64,000 nt of DNA from Aradus depressus (taxonomy: Eukaryota; Arthropoda; Insecta; Hemiptera; Aradidae). Below are positions 37,700 to 50,000 of this stretch, one piece after another. The notes under the pieces were generated by a model. The model did no database searches. It saw only the letters and a program-made list of their open reading frames with translations, and had not been told where the DNA came from. The position numbers and the translations under genes were made by a program. Position 1 is the stretch's first letter, and each line of letters begins with the position of its first letter. The stretch lies in the NCBI GenBank assembly GCA_963662175.1, contig OY759214.1:11222001-11286000 (forward strand). Reading direction: 5' to 3'.

Positions 37700-38069
37700 A
37701 TGATGCTCAGCATTCTTATAGTTTAAATAAAGCAAGTTTGGTTCAATTGACTTCCAAACAGAAATTGACGTTTTATACAAAAACCAAGAGTTACGCCCTC
37801 TATCAAAACTGTTTTTAAGATAATCTTACTGTTTTTTTTTTTCGAATGTACATTATAGTTAGACCAATTAAATTATAATCAAAAAAAATTCAGTTTCGCA
37901 GATTGGTTAAAAATATCTTATTTAGGATTATAGAGATAGGCTATCCTTTCTACCTCCATGTTTACAAATAAAGGGAGGTTTTAATTGCTGTTGCCTTTCC
38001 GTTCACGTCAATGTAAACATTCCTTGAATATATTGAATTCTATTATGAAGTTCTTCTTTAATACCTGTT
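37700..38069. other. Region upstream of RABL3
   Basis: AT-rich. Should hold the RABL3 promoter and 5' UTR; no TATA box or initiator could be picked with confidence. Confidence 0.3.
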
Positions 38070-41000
38070 ATGGCTGCTATTGATAAAGTAAAAGTGCTAA
38101 TAGTTGGAGATTCTGGTATTTATCTTGTCCTAAATAAGAATTTATTGTTTTAGCTAATAGGAAGTAATATAGGAAAGCAATTTTAAGAGAAATACAATAT
38201 TATAGTATACTTAATTAACTTTATTACAGACCAATTCATCCGGTCTAATTAATACCTCTAGAGAGTAAACGGAAGAGCGAAGGATTTCCAACCTGGCTTC
38301 ATTGAAATAGTGATAAAATGATACTGACAGTACTTAGTTGCAGATTATTATTGTTATATATATTATAAATTATGACGTGTTCACAAGTGGGGATTGCTGT
38401 TGAAAAACTTGTATTTTAGAGAGGAAACTTTCAATTATACTTGTAAAAACTCTAATGTCAAGGAATTTCTTGTATTGAAATCGGGATAAAGAAGGCAATT
38501 TCCCCCCCTTAGAAAAAATGATGTGAAAAAAATGAGCCTGACGACTGTGAGTATTTTAAGTATAAATTTTGTCTACCCAGGTTTACTTAAGATAGGGGGC
38601 ATTCGCCAGTATCTGACACTCAACTTATTGCTGGATTACCCGACCCTAACTGTACAAATCAGCCTAAATATATATACATATTTCTAACCCTCTAGTTTAC
38701 TTATGTAAATATTACAAAATAATTATATTTCAGGGGTTGGAAAGTCTTCTTTGACGCATTTAATAGCTCACAATGAACCGATAAGCAATCCTTCATGGAC
38801 TGTTGGCTGTTCTGTAGAAGTTAAACTGCACGAATTTCGAGAAGGTACCCAACATCAGAAGTCATACTTTGTGGAATTGTGGGACGTCGGAGGTAGCAGT
38901 AATCACAGAAATACACGAAGTGCATTTTACAATTCTGTTCACGGTGAATCCTTGTTTTTTCTCTTTTAAATATTTTTTTGTATTTCGTGTATTTTAATTC
39001 TATGATCACAGGGAATACATTGGTAAGTCTAAATTCGTAACTTCTCAGGGCAGCATTTTTTTTACATATGCTTTAATCGTGTAAATCCAGTTTTTGGAAT
39101 AAATAAATTATGTTTGCATCATATCATCATTATTAATCATATATCTTCTAAATCTATAGGAGTGAATGAAAATGAATATTGTTAATCCTTTCTTGGATTT
39201 TCTCTTAGTTACCGAATCATTCCCCATCACTTACCTAATTAATAAAACAAACTTATTTTTTGAAATATTGTCTATTCCACTAAAGAGTCTTTAGTGGAAT
39301 AGACAATATTTCAAAAAATAAGTGTGTTTTATTTATTACAAATTCCACAATATGTCCGCGTTCCTCAACTTAGAACTTACCTAATTATTGACCACACTTA
39401 CCTAATTTTTATACACACCCAATTATTAACCATACTTTTTGAAATACTTGTGAATGATGCCTCTCTAAAGTTGAGGAAGTTGATTTAACCGAAAACACCC
39501 TCTGCACTTGGAATAGTCGGCAGTAGTAAATAAATGGTTGATTGCAGTTATCTCGTGAATGATTCCTCAAATAAGTAGATTAAGTTGATTTAACCGAGAA
39601 TATACACTATTTTACGAGATACCAAGAAACCCACATCTTTATAATTCCGAAAGTATTAGAGTCCTGAGCTCCCAACTTCTTCACAGTGCACAGATGGCTT
39701 GGGAGATCATCACAGTACACTTAACTCATTTTGGCCATTTTTCGACTTGACAACTTATTACCTCTGACCATAGATTTATATCTTCACTTTTCTTGCAGGA
39801 ATAATATTCGTTCATGATTTGACAAATAGAAGATCCCAAGAGAATCTAAAACATTGGATGGTTGAAGTGCTCAACAAGGAAGGAGGGAAGAGCAAGCAGG
39901 TGTACGATGAGTTCGACACAGAACAACTGGCCGGCTCCTCTATGGTATGTTTTACAAAATATACATTTCTTATTTTTAGCCTGAGATGGACATAAATAAA
40001 TCCACGTATAGGGGAAGTTATATATTCAGTCAGAAATTCAATGTTGGATTTTCAATGGAATGTTTTCTGATCCCCTGATTCCAAAAATGAGAAAAAAAAG
40101 CAAATATGTGAGTGACGCGGTACTCATGAGAATTTATGTGTAAACATCTGCTTTAGTTTCAAAAACTTGCTATCGTGCACTGATTTTAATTAAAATGTGT
40201 TTTATAATGATACCTAAAGAAAAGTAGTATGAGGAATTAAACTTTCAAATTTATTGTTCTTCAATTTCTTTTGTACATGAAATTATAGGTTTGTGATCTG
40301 TAGTATCTCTAAATACCGCGAGATAGAGCGTCGATGATAGTTTTCGAATTTGTTGTTGAAACGCTTCGATTCGTATTCATTTGTAGATTAAGTTTATCAT
40401 TTAAAAATGAAATAAACTGTTCAGTATCTCCAGAAATGGGTAAAACATTATAGGTTAGGTTAGGTTTTATGACTCATGCCCGGGCTTTAACTACGAGGTC
40501 ATATCGCCTACTACCAGAGCGCTCTTTCGTCACTCTGGTGGACATGAGCCCGACTCTACTGTGGGAGTCCTAAATTTTGCCAACCCTAAATTTTTATTCA
40601 TCTAGGTTAGGGGTCTTTAACGAGTACCTGTCATCGTACAGGCTCGGGACCATCGCTTAACGTCCCATCCGAAGGACGGCGTGCTTAAGTTTATTTTACC
40701 TCCCAGATAAAATAAACTAAGGGCCTCGGTCGGGCTACGAACCCACGACCTTGAGTAAAACATTATATTATTTGTTGCGAAAATGTGACAACAAGTATAT
40801 TATTTATTTATCGATATTTTCAGCTGTTATTATTATATATTAATAACAATATTATATATTACATTTTATATTTTGTAGATTTACACAGCTATATTATTTT
40901 CTTTTACCACAAATTTTATTTATTGTTATAAATTTAAGCTATCGAAGCATCTTAACCTAAACTTTTCTTACCGAAAGATCATTTTATAGTGCGTAATATT

Positions 41001-44000
41001 GATATTTTAGTTAAATTCACTACAACGGTAAATATGATCAATAATGTTGAAAAATACAATAGAAATGCTCAAAATAGCTGACATCACAGATAAAGAAGTG
41101 TGTAGTTGTGTGTGCGCTGCGCGCCCAACCGTCCGACACACACACTTACGCAGCATGCACATCAACGAGACTTACGCTCTGATGGTGTGACATAGCCTTT
41201 ACCGAGAGCTAAGATGTTTACAAATCAAAAAGTCTATCGGTGTCTGTGGACACGATAACTCCCATTAGAGTGAACGTATCGACTCGAAAATTTATATGTG
41301 TATCCAGAACCCCATGAGGACAATCAGTAAGTTATTCTAGGGTTTTGATTCTTACTGATAGCTTGAGCGCCATTCAGATGCTTGGAAATGTAAGTCTCAG
41401 TTCCCGTTTGAACAATATATTTATTTCAATCTTGGAGAGTCTGGTTCGACTTAGATCGAAAGGTAAAGTCATTCAATTTGCCTGGATCAGAGGTCACTCT
41501 AGAATAAAAAACAACGAAATTGTTGACCTTCTTGTCAAGGGAGCTACACGTTCTTATGATCAGGATCGTTTCGTTCCTTACAACGATGTATACTGTCATT
41601 TTAAGCATAAATTGAGATTTGATTGGCAGAAAAATTACGAAAGTAGTCAGGTTGGCCTGCTTTATAGATGTCATAATCCTGAAGTTAGTCATTTTCCCTG
41701 GTTTAGAAACGTTTCTGCCCCCAGGAATTGGATCCGAGTTATGTTCTGACTGAGGTCGAACCATGCGGTGTCAGGAGCTTACCTACATAAGATCGGTAGA
41801 GTTGTGTGAGCAGAGAGATGATCCGCAACACATCATCATGTCCTGTATTTAAGTATGCAGCTGAAAGATGGCACTGTATGAGAACTATAAGCTCTCTTCT
41901 GGGGAAGCCCTCTCCCACTTATCTAGATATCTTGACAAATCCCTCGGTCACATTTGAAGCTGTTGGAACCTATATTAGCTGTATTGGAATTAGTGTCTAA
42001 GTAATATTGAATAAAGACTAATGCTACTATTATAGAACGATGGCTAATGGCGTCAAGCTAAAGCCTTTAATATAATAAAAACAAAAAACCATGAGGACTA
42101 CACCAATTTTCAGCCAAATCGGTCAAAAGGAAAGGGGGACGCTAAACACAAAAACTCTAATAACTTCCATTATAATGAATGTATCTACACAAAATGTCAT
42201 GTGTATATTCAAAACCCCATGAGGACAATACCTGTTAATTTTCAGTGAATTCGGCCGAAGACATGGGAAGGTGGGCTCAACTCAAGTACTCTATTAACTG
42301 CCGATATAATGAATTTATCTACACAAAATTAGTATGAAGTTTTGGAAGCCCTTATGTAAGTCAACTGTTGATTATTAGCCAAAAGGGGTTTGGAGGGGGA
42401 GCGAAAAGTTTAAGGATTATTTCGTTCTGGGGAAGCACATTGCCGGTGATTCACCGACCTTTCATATGTAGATTCAGAAGTTCAAGAAGAGTGGAATCTT
42501 GTTTTTTTACAAATAATTAAATTTGTGGAATTGTATATTGCCGTTGATTTACTGATGACTTTTTTACATTTTCAGATTCCTATGATCTTCATTGGAACTA
42601 AAGTCGACTTAGCCGGAGAAGAGAGAGCTAACGGAAAGATCCGATCTGGTGACATTGCGCAGGACTTTGGAGCTGAAAAATTGTATTTAGTAAGTTCCAA
42701 AAAAAATAAACTAACTAGTTAAGTAAAGTAAAGAGTTTAGACCATTCTATTTATTATCTTCGAAATACACGAACCATATTAGATAAGTGTTTGGGATTCA
42801 ACGCCTACTACCAGAGCGCTCTTTCATCACTCTGGTGGACATGAAACCGACTGTACTATGGGAGTCCTAAATTTTGCCTACCCTAAATTTTTATTCATCG
42901 AGTGTTGGGGTATTGAACCTGACGTAGTACAAGCTCGGGACCATCGCTTACCACTGAGCTACCGGCGCCCTCTAATAGCCTCTCATTTCCTTGTTTATTA
43001 CTATATTTATTTCTTTTAATGGTCTCTTGTTCAGTAATAAATCGATAGTATATCTTAGGATTATTTCATTTATAAAAATATAATACTAATTACCACAAAT
43101 TGTTCATTTGGAGGTAAGGCGCTATTATTCTGAAAGGAATATGTCAGCTTTTAATAAATCTTGACGAACAGAAGCTTGAACAAAAACAAAATTGTTACAT
43201 TCTATAAATTCTGACCGAAATGTTGTATTCTATTTACGATTTTTTTTTTCACCTTCCCTTGGCTTGAATCAAACACGTTACGTAGACTTTAGACAAAAGA
43301 CTATACTAGACAAGCGATCTCAACCTCAAACTGAGTCTTGTATAAGACTGTTCTCAGACTTATCTGGTCATATGATGTTCTGCTAAGCTTTTTCACACCA
43401 AGAGAATTCAAGCCATGCAAAATAAAATATTCAAATAATTACACAATTTTCGCACTAAGTTTCAAACATGACAATTACTCACTCGCCGCCTATCATCCTT
43501 AAACGAACAACTATACACAAAGCACAACACGTTCACACTTCATCTGAATATATTGGTGAAACCAATGTCGGTCCGGTCCTTTTTGAGCAGTCCTCCTCGA
43601 AGACTGAATCGTCGTTGGCCTCGTGACCTCCTGCCTGAGGAGGAACCCTAAATAGGCGGTGTTGTTGACCAGCCGCTTCAAGTATTTTGTTTTTTGTTCC
43701 TCACATGATTTTGATTTATTGTCGTTCTGTTGTATTACATAGTTTAAATAGTTCTAATAAACCGATAGAAAAAAATATATATTCGCCTTCTCACTTCCTC
43801 CTCACATTTTTTTGGTGAACGAATCTTCCTTCCATAAGAACAATTTCAAAAATTATTTTCTTGTTATCACATTGAAAAATGTATTACAAAAGTCAGCCTT
43901 AAGAATAATTACACATTGTACAGAATACTACATAATAATCTATATAATATTACATAATATACCAAAATATACACATTTAACAGGTACTAAACTAAATTAA

Positions 44001-47000
44001 GCATCACATTCAACGTATACAATTAAAATCCGCGACAAGGTATTCGTCAACTGAATAAGAAGCATTTTCTATTTAAAAAAATTTAATTTTGATTTTAAAA
44101 GTTTTTAAAGGCAGGTCGCCACCGAACTTGGTAACTTGTTAAATAATTTACTAGAAAGAAAATAAAGCTATTCGTGCTGTTAGCCTGAATTGTCTGCCAA
44201 TATATCTGTCATTATGTCTGCTGTTATGGTGGTGTATTGCGGATAGACATGAGTAGCAACAACGATTTTGATGGAAGAATTCAAGGAATTGAAAAATAAA
44301 GATACATTCTGTACAATGTTGGAAAAAATAATTGGAATAAGCTTTCAGATGTTGTCTGGATTGAAAAGAAATCTGCTAAAAGTTGATTTTATTGTTAAAT
44401 GTTGTTACACATAGTGCCCACACTGTTTCAATCATAACATTACATCACGACCTGAACATACCTCACACAGTGCCCACACTGTTTCAATCATAACATTACA
44501 TCACGACCTCAACATACCTCACACAGTGCCCTCACTGTTTCAATCATAACATTACATCACGACCTGAACATACCTCACATAGTGCCCACACTGTTTCAAT
44601 CATAACATTACATCACGACCTGAACATACCTCACACAGTGCCCACACTGTTTCAATCATAACATTACATCACGACCTGAACATACCTCACATAGTGCCCA
44701 CACTGTTTCAATCATAACATTACATCACGACCTGAACATACCTCACATAGTGCCCACACTGTTTCAATCATAACATTACATCACGACCTGAACATACCTC
44801 ACACAGTGCCCACACTGTTTCAATCATAACATTACATCACGACCTCAACATACCTCACACAGTGCCCACACTGTTTCAATCATAACATTACATCACGACC
44901 TGAACATACCTCACACAGTGCCCACACTGTTTCAATCATAACATTACATCACGACCTGAACATACCTCACACAGTGCCCACACTGTTTCAATCATAACAT
45001 TACATCACGACCTGAACATACCTCACACAGTGCCCACACTGTTTCAATCATAACATTACATCACGACCTGAACATACCTCACACAGTGCCCACACTGTTT
45101 CAATCATAACATTACATCACGACCTGAACATACCTCACACAGTGCCCACACTGTTTCAATCATAACATTACATCACGACCTGAACATACCTCACACAGTG
45201 CCCACACTGTTTCAATCATAACATTACATCACGACCTCAACATACCTCACACAGTGCCCACACTGTTTCAATCATAACATTACATCACGACCTCAACATA
45301 CCTCACATAGTGCCCACACTGTTTCAATCATAACATTACATCACGACCTCAACATACCTCACACAGTGCCCACACTGTTTCAATCATAACATTACATCAC
45401 GACCTCAACATACCTCACACAGTGCCCACACTGTTTCAATCATAACATTACATCACGACCTGAACATACCTCACACAGTTCCCACACTGTTTCAATCATA
45501 ACATTACATCACGACCTGAACATACCTCACACAGTGCCCACACTGTTTCAATCATAACATTACATCACGACCTGAACATACCTCACACAGTGCCCACACT
45601 GTTTCAATCATAACATTACATTACGACCTGAACATACCTCACACAGTGCCCACACTGTTTCAATCATAACATTACATCACGACCTGAACATACCTCACAC
45701 AGTGCCCTCACTGTTTCAATCATAACATTACATCACGACCTGAACATACCTCACACAGTGCCCACACTGTTTCAATCATAACATTACATCACGACCTGAA
45801 CATACCTCACACAGTGCCCACACTGTTTCAATCATAACATTACATCACGACCTGAACATACCTCACACAGTGCCCTCACTGTTTCAATCATAACATTACA
45901 TCACGACCTGAACATACCTCACACAGTGCCCACACTGTTTCAATCATAACATTACATCACGACCTGAACATACCTCACACAGTGCCCACACTGTTTCAAT
46001 CATAACATTACATCACGACCTGAACATACCTCACACAGTGCCCACACTGTTTCAATCATAACATTACATCACGACCTGAACATACCTCACACAGTGCCCA
46101 CACTGTTTCAATCATAACATTACATCACGACCTGAACATACCTCACACAGTGCCCACACTGTTTCAATCATAACATTACATCACGACCTGAACATACCTC
46201 ACACAGTGCCCACACTGTTTCAATCATAACATTACATCACGACCTGAACATACCTCACACAGTGCCCACACTGTTTCAATCATAACATTACATCACGACC
46301 TCAACATACCTCACACAGTGCCCACACTGTTTCAATCATAACATTACATCACGACCTCAACATACCTCACACAGTGCCCACACTGTTTCAATCATAACAT
46401 TACATCACGACCTCAACATACCTCACACAGTGCCCACACTGTTTCAATCATAACATTACATCACGACCTGAACATACCTCACACAGTGCCCACACTGTTT
46501 CAATCATAACATTACATCACGACCTGAACATACCTCACACAGTGCCCACACTGTTTCAATCATAACATTACATCACGACCTGAACATACCTCACACAGTG
46601 CCCACACTGTTTCAATCATAACATTACATCACGACCTGAACATACCTCACACAGTGCCCACACTGTTTCAATCATAACATTACATCACGACCTGAACATA
46701 CCTCACACAGTGCCCACACTGTTTCAATCATAACATTACATCACGACCTGAACATACCTCACACAGTGCCCACACTGTTTCAATCATAACATTACATCAC
46801 GACCTGAACATACCTCACACAGTGCCCACACTGTTTCAATCATAACATTACATCACGACCTGAACATACCTCACACAGTGCCCACACTGTTTCAATTATA
46901 ACATTACATCACGACCTTACATCACAACCTGAACATACCTCACACAGTGCCCACACTGTTTCAATCATAACATTACATCACGACCTGAACATACCTCACA

Positions 47001-50000
47001 CAGTGCCCTCACTGTTTCAATCATAACATTACATCACGACCTGAACATACCTCACACAGTGCCCACACTGTTTCAATCATAACATTACATCACGACCTGA
47101 ACATACCTCACACAGTGCCCACACTGTTTCAATCATAACATTACATCACGACCTGAACATACCTCACACAGTGCCCACACTGTTTCAATCATAACATTAC
47201 ATCACGACCTGAACATACCTCACACAGTGCCCACACTGTTTCAATCATAACATTACATCACGACCTGAACATACCTCACACAGTGCCCACACTGTTTCAA
47301 TCATAACATTACATCACGACCTGAACATACCTCACACAGTGCCCACACTGTTTCAATCATAACATTACATCACGACCTGAACATACCTCACACAGTGCCC
47401 ACACTGTTTCAATCATAACATTACATCACGACCTGAACATACCTCACACAGTGCCCACACTGTTTCAATCATAACATTACATCACGACCTGAACATACCT
47501 CACACAGTGCCCACACTGTTTCAATCATAACATTACATCACGACCTGAACATACCTCACACAGTGCCCACACTGTTTCAATCATAACATTACATCACGAC
47601 CTGAACATACCTCACACAGTGCCCACACTGTTTCAATCATAACATTACATCACGACCTGAACATACCATTCTTATACGAAGTTGGACAACAATTATACAC
47701 AAATTTGCACAACAAGATCACGACACATTCGAACTGGTGGATGCAATGTCGGTGCAGTCCTTGCCGGGGAACCTTCCATGACGACTGAATCGTCGTTGGC
47801 CTCGTGACCTCCTACCTGAGGAGACGGTCGTGTTGACTAGAGATTCAAGTGGTGTTTTTGCTTTTCTTTGTCTATCCATATTTCCTAGTTGAGATGTATT
47901 TCATAGTTAATAGTTAGAAATTACATATTAAAGGTTAAAAAAAAAATGTTACGGTATAAAAATTGTTTAAGGGGGTCATGGGGGCAAGAGCATAGGGCTT
48001 TGGTCGCATGGCTCACCATGGTTTGCGGGTTCGAATCCCATCTGGGAGTGAGTTTTATTTCGAAAATAGAACTCCCTCCCGGGGATATGGATGTCGTAAA
48101 TAACTAGATAGATAACACATTGACATGGCTAAAATGCAAAAAAAAAATGTTTAATTAATTCGTCTTTTTGACGCATAATATATTTGTAGCGGCCTGGCCG
48201 CTAGTATTGTTGTAAACATTTGATAAAATTGATTGTTGATAAAAAGGCTCTCAGTTGAAAATATAAAATCTAAAAAATACATAGAAAATCTTGTTGAAAA
48301 TAAAGTGGAGTTATTTGGTATATATATAAACCCGAGAACGCTACAATTGGTGGCAGCGGTGGGATCAAAGAAGATATTACCAGAATCCATGCCAAGACGT
48401 GCGAGACAGGCTACTAGAGGAGCGGATGGCCTGAGTGAGGCTATGGGAGACCATGACGGGGCGTCCGGGGACGGAGCCCAGAGCTTTGTCAGGCCGGTAG
48501 TCCAGCCGAGGGCCTACACTGAGGAATCCGAGACTTGGGGTGAGTACCTCCAGTATTTTGATACAGTGAGTCGCCTCAATAACTGGACGGGTGAGGGGAA
48601 GGCCCTGTTCCTGGGTGCGTATATCACGGGGAAGGCCCGTAGCATTTATAACTCCCTCCCAGAGGCGGTCAGGTCTGATTTCGACCTTTGCTGCCGGGAG
48701 ATAGGGTCTCACCTTGAGCCAGAAGAACTGCGTGAGCTCCGGAAGGACGCGTTTCGTCGTAGACGTCAGGAGAAGGCAGAAACACTCTCCCAATTTGCAA
48801 CGGGCCTCAAGATGTTCTATGCTCGAGCCTACCCATATAGGGAGGGACCCGAAAAACAGGAGGCCCTAAAGGACCAATTTTTATCCGGACTGAGAAATAA
48901 GGAGACCCGACTACATACTGCCCTGACGCGCCCCAGTTCACTTGACTCGGCGCTCAGGCGGGCGCTGGTTGTAGAATCTACCTGCGCCTTGTATGGACCG
49001 CCGTCTGATGTCGCGGGGATTCGAGGTGAGTGGCAGGAGCAGGGTGGTGGTGTGGTTGAGGGCGCTGCGGCTACTGTTTCAACCGATCAAGTGCCGCTCA
49101 GAAACTTTATCCAAGATCAAAAAGCCCAGATACTAGCGCAAGGGGCCCAACTCGCCGAACTGACTAAAGCTGTGTCCAAGTTGACGGCTCGGGTGGATGC
49201 AGGAAACAGGCAGCCTAGGGGGGTCCACCGTTGTCTGACATGCTGGTCCTGCGGGAAAGAGGGGCACGTAAAGGCTTCCTGTCCGGGAAACTGAAGGGGG
49301 CCACCAACGAGGGCCAGTTGGTGGTCTGCAAACATCTGGCTCCAGCTGTCTCGGATAGCACCCGTCTGCGGGGTAATTGTGTGGACATCGAGATACACGG
49401 CCGACGAATAGTAGCCCTAGTTGACACGGGGGCCACCGTGTCGATGCTTAGTCTGAACTGCGCCCAGCGTTTGGGCCTGCGACTGCAGGAGCAGCCGCGT
49501 TGCAGGCTCACTGCTGCAAATGGTGAGGAAATCCAAACTGCAGGGTTTATTGACGCCCAATTAAAGATGGGTGGGGCCACGTATGAACATCGGTGCATTG
49601 TGGGTGACATCCGTTTCGATGTTAATTGGGTGTTGATTTTCTGAGGGAGCACAATGCCCGGCTGTCATTCAAAGAGGATTTATTGGAGATGAAAAACAAC
49701 CGAGTCCCATTACGTGCTGTCGGTGTCCATCTAGGCCGTAATCTAGACGTCGTCCTTGGGGAGACTGTTACGGTGCCGGGACACCACGAAATTATCATTA
49801 CAGCCCCCCTTTCCGTGGAAGAGGGGAGGGAAGTTGTGTTTGAGCCGAGAAAGCGAACTGAGAAAAAGACGGGTATCCGGCTAGCTCGAGTTGCAGCTGT
49901 GATGCGGAAGGGGGAGATCCCTTTGCGCTTACTGAACCCTTGTTCCGAAGAGAAAATATTATACGCTAAGACATGCCTTGGTCAGGTGGAGGTGACCCTG

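Noticed and set aside
44405..47665. CRISPR-like array (regular repeats)
   Set aside because: Units are contiguous at 56 bp with no unique spacers, in a eukaryotic intron, so it is a satellite.
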